64,000 nt of DNA from positions 372,001 through 436,000 of the forward strand of contig NZ_BMGA01000002.1 of assembly GCF_014639535.1 (NCBI RefSeq), read 5' to 3'. The notes beneath the pieces are model-generated. The model was not told where the DNA came from, searched no databases, and saw nothing but the letters and a program-made list of their open reading frames with translations. The stretch comes from Flavobacterium palustre (GTDB lineage Bacteria; Bacteroidota; Bacteroidia; Flavobacteriales; Flavobacteriaceae). Below, one piece after another: positions 28,274 through 37,283 of the stretch; position 1 is the first letter of the stretch, and each line of letters begins with the position of its first letter. Position numbers and translations under genes: made by a program.

Positions 28274-28313
28274 AAAAAACGCTCGCTTTGTCAATTCAAA
28301 GCGAGCGTTTTTT
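28274..28313. terminator. Bidirectional terminator between the tandem-domain lipoprotein gene and cmk
   Basis: AAAAAACGCTCGCTTTG (28274-28290) and CAAAGCGAGCGTTTTTT (28297-28313) form a perfect 17-bp stem with a six-base loop. The last codons of cmk (K-K-R-S-L and its stop) are part of this structure. Confidence 0.9.
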
Positions 28314-28988
28314 GTTAACCAAATCTAAAACCAAATCAAATTGTTCTTCTCTGTTAAGATTAGAATTATCAATCTCAATAGCATCTTTGGCTATTACTAA
28401 TGGAGAATTGCTTCGATGTGTATCAATATAATCGCGTTCTTCTACATTTTTAAGTACTTCTTCAAATGTAACCGAATCGCCTTTTTGAATCAATTCATCA
28501 AAGCGTCTTTGTGCTCTGGTTTGTGCGCTGGCAGTCATAAATATTTTTAGTTCGGCATCAGGAAAAACAACAGTTCCTATGTCTCTGCCGTCCATCACTA
28601 CAGCTTTATTTTTTCCCATTTCCTGTTGCTGCTGTACTAATTTTGTTCGAACTTCGGGAATTTCAGCCACTTTGCTCACAAAATTAGAAACTTCAATAGT
28701 TCTGATTTGTTTTTCTACATTTTCACCATTCAGATACATTTCGGCAAAACCTAAATCGGGATTGAATTTAAACTCTAAACGAATAGTTGAAAGATGATTA
28801 ATCAAACCTTCTTTGTCAAAAAAATCAGTTTTTATCAAATTATTTTGCATCGAAAAAAAGGCAATTGCCCGATACATGGCTCCGGTATCGACATAAACAT
28901 AACCCAATTGTTTTGCTAATTGTTTTGCCAAAGTACTTTTTCCTGTAGAAGAAAATCCATCAATTGCAATTGTAATCTTTTTATCCAA
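28296..28988 (-). CDS. cmk: Cytidylate kinase
   Basis: 230 residues. P-loop GFSSTGKSTLAKQLA, DTGAMYR and the DGRDIGTVVFP motif identify CMP kinase, which makes CDP and dCDP from CMP and dCMP. The typical RNSPLVIAKDAIEIDNS close is present (from HRSNSPLVIAKDA). The gene ends inside the stem of the terminator it shares with the neighbouring lipoprotein gene. Confidence 0.95.
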   Translation of the reverse strand: MDKKITIAIDGFSSTGKSTLAKQLAKQLGYVYVDTGAMYRAIAFFSMQNNLIKTDFFDKEGLINHLSTIRLEFKFNPDLGFAEMYLNGENVEKQIRTIEVSNFVSKVAEIPEVRTKLVQQQQEMGKNKAVVMDGRDIGTVVFPDAELKIFMTASAQTRAQRRFDELIQKGDSVTFEEVLKNVEERDYIDTHRSNSPLVIAKDAIEIDNSNLNREEQFDLVLDLVNKKRSL

Positions 28989-29081
28989 AATTTAATTATT
29001 CTAAGTTGATTGTAAAAAACAATAAAAGTACATTTTTTTGAACTTAGCACGAAAAGAATTTCTGAATATAATTTTAAACAA

Positions 29082-29111
29082 AAACGGCTATCAGAATTCC
29101 GATAGCCGTTT
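29082..29111 (-). terminator. Terminator after the M1 peptidase gene
   Basis: AAACGGCTATC (29082-29092) pairs with GATAGCCGTTT (29101-29111) across an eight-base loop. It lies just past the stop of the minus-strand M1 peptidase gene, and is preceded by an A-run that becomes a U-run in that transcript. Confidence 0.8.
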
Positions 29112-29135
29112 ATAAATAAAAAACTTCTTCTTTAT

Positions 29136-31388
29136 TTACTTATCTCTTGTAAAAGGAATCTTTCTTCCATCATTCAAAATCATTTCAAATCCTGTTAAAT
29201 CAGCATTGTATTTGAATTTCAAACCGGCACGTTTGGATTCAAATTCGTCTTTTCCTGTAGTCTCTACTGAAAACACCGGATAATCGGTAATTTCAACATT
29301 CAGCAAAGTATTTTTTTCACTGATAATAACTTTAATAGGCATTCTTGAATTAGAAAAAGTACCTAAATAAGGATCATAAACAACATCTTTTTCAATCAAA
29401 CCTTTATCGGCACTCCATACATTATTTGCTGTATTACTATCCGGAAAAACATGTTCCGGATCTATTGTAATACTTTCAATTTCTTCAGTTGACGGGTGTT
29501 TAAAAGTCCAACTTACGTTTTTTTGCCAAACTTCTACAGGCAATTTCACACGATCTGTTTTTCCGCTTTTCAATTTTACATCTAAAACAACCGGCATTGG
29601 CATTTTTTCGAAATTTTCAATGCTAATAAAAGCTCCTTTTTTAGGATCATTTTTTACATATTTAATCGAATTAACCCCCTGATCAAAACGCCAATTGTAC
29701 TGAAACCAGCCTCTCCAAAACCAACCTAAATCCTCACCTGCTACATTTTCAATCGTTCTGAAGAAATCATCCGGAGTAGGATGTTTGTATGCCCAACGCG
29801 CTACATAAGTCTTTAAAGCCAAATCAAAACGCTCCGGTCCTAAAACTTGTTCTCGCAAAATAACTAATCCCGCACTTGGTTTTGAATAACACAATTGTCC
29901 TATATGTGCTTCTTTCATATTGTCTGGCGAAGTCATAATGGGTTCAAATTCCGGGTCAGTATATCTGCTTTCATGCAGGTTTTCTTTCTCATCTTTGTAT
30001 TCACCATTATTAAAATCTACATCACTCAACGAATTGATAAAGGTATTAAAACCTTCGTCCATCCATGCAAACAAACGCTCATTAGACCCCACTACCATAG
30101 GGAACCAGTGGTGTCCAAATTCATGATCTGTAACTCCCCATAATCTTTTACCTTTAGATTTCCAACTACAAAAAACAATTCCGGGATATTCCATACCGCC
30201 TTCATTTCCGGCTACATTTGTGGCTGTCGGATAGTTGTATTCAAGCCATCTTTTTGAATAATTTTCTATCGAATGTTTTACATATTCAGTTGAACGTCCC
30301 CAGGCTTCATTACCGGCACTCTCTTCAGGATACGCTGATAAGGCTAATGATTTTTTTCCGCTGGGTAATTTAATTTGCGCACCGTCTAAAATAAAAGCCG
30401 GCGAAGATGCCCACGAAACATCACGGGAATTAATCATTTTATAACGCCAGGTCTTAGTAGTCGAATTTACATTGTTTTTAGCCGCTAAAACATCTTCCAA
30501 AGAATGAATCACAACCGTCTTATCGCTGTTTTTAGCCTCGTTAAAACGCTTAAATTCCTCAGCAGAATATACTTCTTTCGGATTCATTAACTCACCAGAA
30601 CAAACCACAACATGGTTAGCCGGTGCTGTAATAGCAATATCAAAATCACCATATTCCAAATAAAACTCTGAAGCTCCTAAATAAGGTTGGGTATTCCATC
30701 CCCTGACATCATCATACACACACATGCGGGGATACCACTGCGCAATGGTAAATATTTTTCCGTTTTTAGTTTCTAAAACACCTGTCCTGTCCGAACCTTC
30801 ATTAGGCGAGATGTATGAAAACTCAATTTTAAACTCCACTTTTCCTCCTTTTGATTTTAACTCTTCTGGAAGAAATAACTGCATGCGGGTATCACTGATG
30901 ATGTATTTAGCTTCAACATCGGCAATTTTCCTGTTATCAATTTTAATAATTTTTACCGATTTTATTTTATGACCTCCGTCAAAAATTTGTCCCTGACGAC
31001 CATTTCTACTTCCTGTAATTGGTACAATAGCTTCTCCCCGGGAATCTGACCTGAATAAATTTTGATCTAAGTTTATCCACAAAAACGACATCGTATCTGT
31101 ACTGTTATTGGTATAAGTAATAACATCTGTACCCACAATTTCATTAGTTTTTTCATTTAAAACAGCCGTCAATTTATAATCTGCACGGTTCTGCCAATAT
31201 TCCGCTCCGGGTTGACCACTAGCTGAACGTGTTGCTGTTCCGTTTTTAGTGTAAAAAAACGGTGCAAAAGCATCGTGATAATTATAATTGGAAGTTGGTT
31301 TGATAACCGAAGTTTCCTGAGCATTTAAAGCCGAAACTCCTAAGAATATTGCTATTTGAAAGATAGCTCCGAATCGAATGTTTTTCAT
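29136..31388 (-). CDS. M1-family metallopeptidase (aminopeptidase)
   Basis: 750 residues with a signal peptide (about 1-23, ending ALNAQ). The zinc site HEFGHHWF followed by MDEGFNTF (catalytic glutamate ligand) is the M1 pattern HExxH-x18-E, and an exopeptidase loop is seen as [11 protein letters not shown] substrate domain covers 60-300 and a helical or beta-rich C-terminal domain covers about 600-750. It is exported and probably degrades peptides in the periplasm or at the surface. Normal length for the Bacteroidota branch. It stands alone. Confidence 0.92.
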   Translation of the reverse strand: MKNIRFGAIFQIAIFLGVSALNAQETSVIKPTSNYNYHDAFAPFFYTKNGTATRSASGQPGAEYWQNRADYKLTAVLNEKTNEIVGTDVITYTNNSTDTMSFLWINLDQNLFRSDSRGEAIVPITGSRNGRQGQIFDGGHKIKSVKIIKIDNRKIADVEAKYIISDTRMQLFLPEELKSKGGKVEFKIEFSYISPNEGSDRTGVLETKNGKIFTIAQWYPRMCVYDDVRGWNTQPYLGASEFYLEYGDFDIAITAPANHVVVCSGELMNPKEVYSAEEFKRFNEAKNSDKTVVIHSLEDVLAAKNNVNSTTKTWRYKMINSRDVSWASSPAFILDGAQIKLPSGKKSLALSAYPEESAGNEAWGRSTEYVKHSIENYSKRWLEYNYPTATNVAGNEGGMEYPGIVFCSWKSKGKRLWGVTDHEFGHHWFPMVVGSNERLFAWMDEGFNTFINSLSDVDFNNGEYKDEKENLHESRYTDPEFEPIMTSPDNMKEAHIGQLCYSKPSAGLVILREQVLGPERFDLALKTYVARWAYKHPTPDDFFRTIENVAGEDLGWFWRGWFQYNWRFDQGVNSIKYVKNDPKKGAFISIENFEKMPMPVVLDVKLKSGKTDRVKLPVEVWQKNVSWTFKHPSTEEIESITIDPEHVFPDSNTANNVWSADKGLIEKDVVYDPYLGTFSNSRMPIKVIISEKNTLLNVEITDYPVFSVETTGKDEFESKRAGLKFKYNADLTGFEMILNDGRKIPFTRDK

Positions 31389-31513
31389 GTTTTTTCAATT
31401 TGAAACAAATTAATAAAAAAAATCACTCACTTTTAATATATTACTTAGGCTTTAATTAAATTTTATGAAATATCTTTATCGAAATTAAATTTTTCTAAAA
31501 AAACAATCGCATT

Positions 31514-32368
31514 TTGACAACTATTATTTCCAACGCTTACCTTACAGCAACAATTAATTCTAAAGGAGCAGAATTAGTTTCTTTGCAAGCTAACGAGACT
31601 GAAACAGAATACATCTGGGATGGAAATCCGGAATTTTGGGGTAAACATTCTCCTGTTTTGTTTCCAATTGTGGGAACACTTAAAAACAACTCCTATTCTT
31701 ATAACAATCAAAACTATTCGCTTTCCAGACACGGTTTTGCAAGAGAAATGGATTTCGATTTAATTCATAAAACAGAAAACAGCGCAGTTTTTTCGATACA
31801 ATCCTCGGCAGAAACCTTAAAAAAATATCCTTTTGAATTTGAATTACAAATAATTTATTCGCTTGAAGAAAAAAAACTGATTATTGCATACAAAGTCATC
31901 AACAAAAGCCAGTCTAAAATGCCGTTTTCAATTGGAGCACATCCTGCTTTTGCTTTGAATGAAAATTTTGAAGACTATGCTATTGAATTCGAAAAAGACG
32001 AAGATTTAGTTTACAACCTTTTAGAAGATGATTTGATTTCGAATAAAACAAAAACCTTAGATAAAACAGAAAATCAGGTTAAACTAAACTATGAGTTATT
32101 CGCAAATGACGCTTTGATTTTTAAAACTTTGCAATCAAAAAGTTTAAGCATTTTAAAAAATCGAAAACCTTTTCTGAAAGTTCATTTTAATGGTTTTCCA
32201 CATTTAGGCATTTGGACAAAAGTAAATGCTCCTTTTCTTTGTATTGAACCCTGGTATGGATTCTCAGACACCACTAATGCGACAGGAAATTTATTCGAAA
32301 AAGAAGGAATTCAAATTATTGAAGTAAATGAAATTTTTAATTCTAAATATACAATCGAAATTGTTTAA
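31514..32368 (+). CDS. Aldose 1-epimerase (galactose mutarotase-like)
   Basis: 284 residues, TTG start at 31514; no closer ATG. Family marks are HGFAREM, SIGAHPAF (histidine of the catalytic pair) and CIEPWYGFSD with its glutamate. It interconverts alpha and beta anomers of sugars in the cytoplasm, because there is no signal peptide. No sugar genes lie next to it, so the substrate is open. Confidence 0.88.
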   Translation: MTTIISNAYLTATINSKGAELVSLQANETETEYIWDGNPEFWGKHSPVLFPIVGTLKNNSYSYNNQNYSLSRHGFAREMDFDLIHKTENSAVFSIQSSAETLKKYPFEFELQIIYSLEEKKLIIAYKVINKSQSKMPFSIGAHPAFALNENFEDYAIEFEKDEDLVYNLLEDDLISNKTKTLDKTENQVKLNYELFANDALIFKTLQSKSLSILKNRKPFLKVHFNGFPHLGIWTKVNAPFLCIEPWYGFSDTTNATGNLFEKEGIQIIEVNEIFNSKYTIEIV

Positions 32369-32410
32369 TTCTCTTTTTACTTTCAAACAAACTTTCTATA
32401 ATTAACATTT

Positions 32411-32428
32411 TGTAATAAAGGTATTACA
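32411..32428. promoter_or_regulatory. Palindrome upstream of the DUF3575 gene
   Basis: TGTAATA-AAGG-TATTACA is a perfect inverted repeat with 7-bp arms. It lies about 60 bp before the next ATG. A 4-bp loop is possible, but the AT-rich arms make an operator more plausible than a terminator. Confidence 0.35.
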
Positions 32429-32489
32429 TTTTAAAGACTTATATTCGCTGCCAAAACAACAATAAGCAACGCTACTCAAAGACAAAATA

Positions 32490-33047
32490 ATGAAAAACAT
32501 AATTCTCTTGAGCTCATTTTTCCTTTTAACTTTAGCTTCAAACGCTCAAACTTATCTAAAAATTAACGGATTATCTGCTATAGTCGGAGTTCCACAAGTT
32601 GGTATTGAAACTAGTATTGGAGCTAAATCTACTTTTAGTGTTGATGTTTTTGCTTCATTTTGGAAATCTTTTGATGAAAAACCAATGCAGGCAGTGATGG
32701 TAACACCGGAATATCGCTACCATTTTAAAGAAAAAAACAATGGTATTTATATGGGAATTCATACTGGTGGAGATATTTATGCTCTCCAAAAATGGAATTA
32801 TTGGGGGACGAATAAATACGAAAAAGGATTAGGTTATCATATTGGAGCGACTATCGGATATCAAAAAAAACTAAACAACAAGTTTGTTTTAGATGCCTTT
32901 TTAGGAGGTGGCTGGCATCAGGGATTTTATAAAGGATATTATACAGATGGAACACCCGGGAGATACGAGAAAGTTAGAAAATACAATAAAAGTGGCGAAT
33001 GGCTTCCGTACAGAGGCGGAATTATGATTTCGTATAAATTAAACTAA
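32490..33047 (+). CDS. DUF3575-type exported beta-barrel-like protein
   Basis: 185 residues with a signal peptide ending SNAQ near residue 20. The mature part is rich in alternating glycine and aromatic strands (IGIHTGGDIYAL, AFLGGGWHQGFYKGYY) and ends in ISYKLN, typical of small outer-membrane beta-barrel proteins in Bacteroidota (DUF3575 by pattern). Function unknown. The stop overlaps that of the convergent VF530-type gene by 4 nt. Confidence 0.7.
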   Translation: MKNIILLSSFFLLTLASNAQTYLKINGLSAIVGVPQVGIETSIGAKSTFSVDVFASFWKSFDEKPMQAVMVTPEYRYHFKEKNNGIYMGIHTGGDIYALQKWNYWGTNKYEKGLGYHIGATIGYQKKLNNKFVLDAFLGGGWHQGFYKGYYTDGTPGRYEKVRKYNKSGEWLPYRGGIMISYKLN

Positions 33048-33271
33048 TCCAACTTCGGCAAGGATTTGATATACAATTCCTCTACTTTTTTTCGAGCCCA
33101 ATCGGTTTTTCTTAAAAAAGTCAAACTTGATTTAATACTTGGATTATCATTAAAACATTTGATTTTTATCAATTCGCCCAAGGTGTCAAATCCATAAAAA
33201 TCAACTAATTTTTCCAATATTGCTTTTAAAGTCTTTCCGTGAAGCGGATCGTTTGAAGTTTGTTTTTCCAT
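33044..33271 (-). CDS. VF530 family DNA-binding protein (DUF2132)
   Basis: 75 residues, a complete single-domain protein. The sequence NDPLHGKTLKAILEKLVD and the NPSIKSSLTFLRKTDWARKKVE close are the family signature. Proteins of this family bind DNA and are small and basic. No regulatory link to the neighbours is visible. Confidence 0.9.
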   Translation of the reverse strand: MEKQTSNDPLHGKTLKAILEKLVDFYGFDTLGELIKIKCFNDNPSIKSSLTFLRKTDWARKKVEELYIKSLPKLD

Positions 33272-33302
33272 GAAGCAAATTTAAATCAAAATCGCTAAAA
33301 AA

Positions 33303-33334
33303 TTGTGGAGTTTTAGTAATTGTTCCTACATTTG
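33303..33334 (+). promoter_or_regulatory. smpB promoter
   Basis: TTG (33303-33305), 21-bp spacer, TACATTTG (33327-33334) match the flavobacterial -33/-7 consensus. The smpB ATG (33342) starts seven bases after the -7 element, so the mRNA is near-leaderless. This promoter also rules out the longer frame that would start at the TTG at 33303. Confidence 0.7.
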
Positions 33335-33341
33335 CAATCCT

Positions 33342-33797
33342 ATGCAGAAAAACGTCAACATACTTAATAAAAGAGCGCGGTTTGATTATGAAATAATCGA
33401 AAAATATACTGCCGGAATTGTTTTGGCAGGAACCGAAATCAAATCCATCCGTTTAGGAAAAGCGAATATTACTGAAAGTTTTTGTGAATTTAACGGCACT
33501 GAACTCTTTGCTATTAACACTTACATAGAAGAATACGCTTTTGGAAACCAATTCAACCACAAATCCAGAAGCGAAAGAAAATTGCTTTTAAACAAAAGAG
33601 AATTAAAAAGTCTTGCACGAAGTGTACAGGCCAAAGGTCTGACCATTATTCCTTTGCGTTTATTTACAAACGAAAAAGGAATTGCTAAACTGGAAATTGG
33701 TCTTTGTAAAGGAAAGAAAAACTACGACAAACGCGAATCGTTAAAAGAACAGGATACCAAACGCGATTTGGACAGAATAAAAAAGGCTTTTAATTAA
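33342..33797 (+). CDS. smpB: SsrA-binding protein SmpB
   Basis: 151 residues from ATG 33342. Hallmarks are NKRARFDYEI, AGIVLAGTEIKSIR and the closing KGKKNYDKRE. It binds tmRNA and brings it to stalled ribosomes for trans-translation. The start is set by the promoter at 33303-33334, which lies where a longer frame would begin. It ends 12 bases before the stop of convergent pcm. Confidence 0.95.
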   Translation: MQKNVNILNKRARFDYEIIEKYTAGIVLAGTEIKSIRLGKANITESFCEFNGTELFAINTYIEEYAFGNQFNHKSRSERKLLLNKRELKSLARSVQAKGLTIIPLRLFTNEKGIAKLEIGLCKGKKNYDKRESLKEQDTKRDLDRIKKAFN

Positions 33798-33808
33798 TTT
33801 TAAAAGCC

Positions 33809-34450
33809 TTAATTTTTATCTTCCAATAGAGGAACAAATCGAAACTCTCCCAATTCATGCTTTTCAAATTGAGTTTCGTTTTTACGAATCAATAAAGTCA
33901 TTATCTGAATCTCCTCTCCTAAAGGAATTACTAACCTTCCTCCTATTTTCAACTGAGCCATCAAAGCTTGTGGAATATAAGGTGCACCGGCCGTAACAAT
34001 AATACTATCAAAAGGTCCATAAGTAGGCAAACCTTTGTAACCATCGCCAAAAGTAAGGTGTTTTGGTCTGATTCCTAATTTTGGCAACAACGTTGAAGTT
34101 TTTTTAAATAACTCATTTTGCCTTTCTATACTGTACACTTTAGCACCCATCATACACAAAACAGCGGTTTGATAGCCGGAACCTGTTCCTATTTCCAAAA
34201 CCTTGTGATCTTTCTTTATTTCCAGCAATTGAGTTTGAAATGCTACCGTATAAGGCTGTGAAATAGTCTGCCCTGCATCAATAGGAAATGCCTTATCCTG
34301 ATACGCATAATTTTCAAAACTGGAGTTCAAAAAAAGGTGTCTTGGGATTTTTTTTATTGCATCAAGAACACGTAAATCAGTAATTCCTTTTTGTTGTAAA
34401 GTGCTTACTAATTGATTGCGAAGTCCTTGATGTTTGGCTGTGTCTTTCAA
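33809..34450 (-). CDS. pcm: Protein-L-isoaspartate O-methyltransferase
   Basis: 213 residues. The PCMT SAM motif LEIGTGSGYQTAVLC is preceded by QTISQPYTVAFQTQLL, and VTAGAPYIP and RLVIPLGE follow. It methylates isoaspartyl residues in aged proteins as the first repair step. Normal length. Confidence 0.93.
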   Translation of the reverse strand: MKDTAKHQGLRNQLVSTLQQKGITDLRVLDAIKKIPRHLFLNSSFENYAYQDKAFPIDAGQTISQPYTVAFQTQLLEIKKDHKVLEIGTGSGYQTAVLCMMGAKVYSIERQNELFKKTSTLLPKLGIRPKHLTFGDGYKGLPTYGPFDSIIVTAGAPYIPQALMAQLKIGGRLVIPLGEEIQIMTLLIRKNETQFEKHELGEFRFVPLLEDKN

Positions 34451-34572
34451 AGTTTAGGGTTTAATTTTTTGTAAAAATAACAGTAAAAAATCCAAAAAGC
34501 AAAACCCAAAATCCAAATCAATTTTTCTGTATTTTAATTTGAATTTCCTACTTTTGTTAAAAATACATTATC

Positions 34573-35538
34573 ATGCTAAAAGTAGGGGTTTTAGGTGCCG
34601 GGCATCTGGGAAAAATTCATTTGCGTTTATTACAACAATCTGAAAAATATGAATTAGTTGGTTTTTATGATGAAAATCAGGAATACGCCCAAAAAATTTC
34701 AAAAGAATTTGGATATACCAACTTCAATACCATTGCCAAATTAATTCACGCCGTTGACGTAATTGACATTGTAACTCCTACCCTTTCGCACTACAAATGT
34801 GCCCGAGCAGCTATAAAATCAGGGAAGCACGTTTTTATCGAAAAACCCATTTCGAACACCATTGAAGAAGCCGAAGAAATTATAGCTTTGGCTAACGAAT
34901 ACAATGTTAAAGGACAAGTAGGTCACGTAGAGCGTTTTAACCCCGCTTTCATTGCTACTAAAAATATGATTGAAAACCCGATGTTTATAGAAACGCATCG
35001 TTTGGCCGAATTCAATCCGAGAGGAACTGACGTACCGGTTGTATTGGATTTGATGATTCATGATATTGATGTGATTTTAAGTGTAGTAAAATCCAAAGTA
35101 AAAAACATCAGTGCCAGTGGCGTTTCAGTTATTAGCGACACTCCTGATATAGCCAATGCGAGAATCGAATTTGAAAACGGCTGCGTTGCCAATTTAACTT
35201 CGAGCCGAATTTCGATGAAAAACATGCGCAAAACCCGTTTCTTTCAAAAAGACGCTTATATCTCTGTTGATTTTTTAGAAAAAAAATGCGAGGTAGTAAA
35301 AATGAAAGATGCTCCGGAAGTTCCGGGTGATTTTGATATGATTTTACAAAATGCAGAAGGTGTAAAAAAACAAATCTATTTTTCGAATCCTGACGTAACA
35401 CAAAACAACGCTATTTTAGACGAACTGGAAACATTTGCCGATGCCATCAATAATAATGCTACCCCAATTGTAACCTTAGATCAGGCTACCGAAGCTTTGA
35501 GAGTAGCACATCAAATTATAGCTTGTTTTAAAAAATAA
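34573..35538 (+). CDS. Gfo/Idh/MocA-type oxidoreductase
   Basis: 321 residues. The Rossmann motif GVLGAGHLGKIHL begins at residue 4, and EKPISNTIEEAEEI (with the catalytic lysine of the EKP motif) and GQVGHVERFNPAF follow. NAD(P)-dependent oxidation or reduction of a sugar or amino-sugar derivative is likely. The substrate cannot be told. It is two genes upstream of a beta-hydroxyacyl-CoA dehydrogenase-type enzyme, with a palindromic repeat between them. Confidence 0.85.
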   Translation: MLKVGVLGAGHLGKIHLRLLQQSEKYELVGFYDENQEYAQKISKEFGYTNFNTIAKLIHAVDVIDIVTPTLSHYKCARAAIKSGKHVFIEKPISNTIEEAEEIIALANEYNVKGQVGHVERFNPAFIATKNMIENPMFIETHRLAEFNPRGTDVPVVLDLMIHDIDVILSVVKSKVKNISASGVSVISDTPDIANARIEFENGCVANLTSSRISMKNMRKTRFFQKDAYISVDFLEKKCEVVKMKDAPEVPGDFDMILQNAEGVKKQIYFSNPDVTQNNAILDELETFADAINNNATPIVTLDQATEALRVAHQIIACFKK

Positions 35539-35559
35539 TTTAAAAATTTTAAAAATAAA

Positions 35560-35601
35560 TTAGCCACAAATTCACCAATTCATTAGTGAATTTGTGGCTA
35601 A
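35560..35601. repeat. Palindromic element between the oxidoreductase and hbd genes
   Basis: TTAGCCACAAATTCAC (35560-35575) and GTGAATTTGTGGCTAA (35586-35601) form a perfect 16-bp stem with a 10-base loop. No T-run follows, so it is not a typical terminator. The word AGCCACAAATTCAC is a recurring intergenic palindrome in flavobacteria by recall. Confidence 0.6.
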
Positions 35602-35626
35602 AATTATAAATAGCAATTTTAAAAAG

Positions 35627-36514
35627 ATGAAAATAGTAGCAGTAATAGGTGCAGGAACGATGGGCAACGGAATTGCTCATACTTTTGCCCAAAATGGTTT
35701 TACCGTAAAATTGATTGACATTTCCGAAGCAGCTTTGGAAAAAGGCATGACTGCTATTTTTACCAATTTAGAAAGAATGCAAAGCAAGGGCAGTATTTCT
35801 GCCGAAGACAAAATGAAAACGCTTTCCAACATCATTTGCTATACCGATATTGAAGATGGGATTGTAGGTGTTGATTTAGTCATTGAAGCTGCAACTGAAA
35901 ATATCGATTTAAAACTGAGAATTTTTAAAAAGTTAAACGAATTGTGTCCACACAATACCATTTTAGCAACAAATACTTCTTCAATTTCCATTAGCCAAAT
36001 TGCAGCAATTGTTGTACATCCGGAACGCGTAATAGGAATGCACTTTATGAATCCTGTTCCTTTAATGCCATTAGTAGAAGTCATCCGCGGAAGTCAAACT
36101 AGTGATGAAGTAACAAAAATCATTATGACTTTATCCGAAAAACTAGACAAAAATCCGGTAACAGTAAATGATGCTCCGGGATTTGTTGCTAACCGAATTT
36201 TAATGCCAATGATTAATGAAGCCATCGAAACTTTACATACTAAGGTAGCAGGTGTTATCGAAATTGACACGGTGATGAAATTAGGTATGGGACACCCAAT
36301 GGGACCTTTACAACTGGCTGACTTCATCGGTCTGGACGTTTGTCTTTCAATTATGAATGTAATGTATGATGGTTTTAAAAATCCAAAATACGCTCCCTGC
36401 CCGCTTTTAGTCAATATGGTGAATGCTAAAAAATTAGGGGTAAAATCAGGAGAAGGATTTTATGATTATTCCGAAAACAAAAAAGCAGAAAAAGTTGCTA
36501 AACAGTTTCTTTAA
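35627..36514 (+). CDS. 3-hydroxybutyryl-CoA dehydrogenase
   Basis: 295 residues from ATG 35627 (an upstream ATG at 35594 lies after the palindrome and is less conserved). GAGTMGNGIAHTFAQ is the NAD-binding motif, GMHFMNPVPLMPLVE carries the active histidine, and GFVANRILMPMINEA and LQLADFIGLDVCL follow. It oxidises 3-hydroxyacyl-CoA or reduces acetoacetyl-CoA in fatty-acid or butyrate metabolism. Confidence 0.93.
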   Translation: MKIVAVIGAGTMGNGIAHTFAQNGFTVKLIDISEAALEKGMTAIFTNLERMQSKGSISAEDKMKTLSNIICYTDIEDGIVGVDLVIEAATENIDLKLRIFKKLNELCPHNTILATNTSSISISQIAAIVVHPERVIGMHFMNPVPLMPLVEVIRGSQTSDEVTKIIMTLSEKLDKNPVTVNDAPGFVANRILMPMINEAIETLHTKVAGVIEIDTVMKLGMGHPMGPLQLADFIGLDVCLSIMNVMYDGFKNPKYAPCPLLVNMVNAKKLGVKSGEGFYDYSENKKAEKVAKQFL

Positions 36515-36542
36515 TTTTTTTTATTTAAACAAAAACTTTAAG

Positions 36543-37202
36543 ATGTCCATACAATCTAATTTAGAAAATATAAAATCCTCTTTACCCGAAAATGTAACCT
36601 TGGTCGCCGTTTCTAAAACCAAACCCGTTTCGGATTTAATGGAAGCTTACAATGCCGGTCAACGCATTTTTGGTGAAAACAAAATCCAGGAAATGGTTGA
36701 AAAATGGGAACAAATGCCCAAAGACATTCAGTGGCACATGATAGGTCACGTGCAGACCAATAAGGTGAAATTCATGGCTCCTTTTGTGAGTTTGATTCAC
36801 GGAGTGGATAGTTTGAAATTATTACAGGAAATCAACAAACAAGCTCAAAAAAACAATCGTGTAATTGATTGTTTGCTACAAATACACATTGCCGAAGAAG
36901 AAACGAAATTTGGTCTTGATGAAGAAGAACTTTCGTCACTTTTAAATTCAAATGAATTTCAGGAAATGAAAAATATTCGTATTTTGGGCTTAATGGGAAT
37001 GGCAACTTTCACCGATAACCAAGAGCAAATTCAAAAAGAATTCACCCATTTGAAATCTATTTTTGACAAACTGCAATCTCTGAATACTGAAAACTGCCAA
37101 CTGAATACTGTCTCAATGGGTATGTCCGGCGATTATAAACTAGCCATCGATTGTGGGAGTACAATGATTCGGGTAGGAAGTAGTATATTTGGCGGAAGAT
37201 AA
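36543..37202 (+). CDS. YggS-family PLP-binding protein
   Basis: 219 residues from ATG 36543. PLP lysine 25 is in VAVSKTKPV, with GENKIQE, WHMIGHVQTNK and SMGMSGDYKLAI. It binds PLP and keeps vitamin B6 and amino-acid pools balanced. The codons for about residues 180-190 overlap a 31-base word almost identical to an intergenic word 170 bp downstream. Confidence 0.92.
   Translation: MSIQSNLENIKSSLPENVTLVAVSKTKPVSDLMEAYNAGQRIFGENKIQEMVEKWEQMPKDIQWHMIGHVQTNKVKFMAPFVSLIHGVDSLKLLQEINKQAQKNNRVIDCLLQIHIAEEETKFGLDEEELSSLLNSNEFQEMKNIRILGLMGMATFTDNQEQIQKEFTHLKSIFDKLQSLNTENCQLNTVSMGMSGDYKLAIDCGSTMIRVGSSIFGGR
37080..37110 (+). repeat. Repeated word inside yggS
   Basis: This 31-base stretch, which opens CTGAATACTGAAAACTG, matches the one at 37250-37280 at 27 of 31 positions. 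It codes for NTENCQLNT in YggS. Confidence 0.6.
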
Positions 37203-37249
37203 ATTGATTTTTGATTAATGATAAACGATTTAAGAATTCAGATTTAAAA

Positions 37250-37280
37250 CTGAATACTAAAAACTGTAAACTGAATACTT
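37250..37280 (+). repeat. Intergenic copy of the yggS word
   Basis: It opens CTGAATACTAAAAACTG and lies exactly 170 bp from the copy inside yggS. It sits just ahead of the TTG start of the exonuclease-GIY-YIG gene. Confidence 0.6.
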
Positions 37281-37283
37281 ATT

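Noticed and set aside
33303-33341. Longer smpB start at TTG 33303
   Set aside because: That TTG is the -33 element of the smpB promoter.
35560-35601. Rho-independent terminator
   Set aside because: The stem is strong but no T-run follows on either side, so I list it as a repeat.
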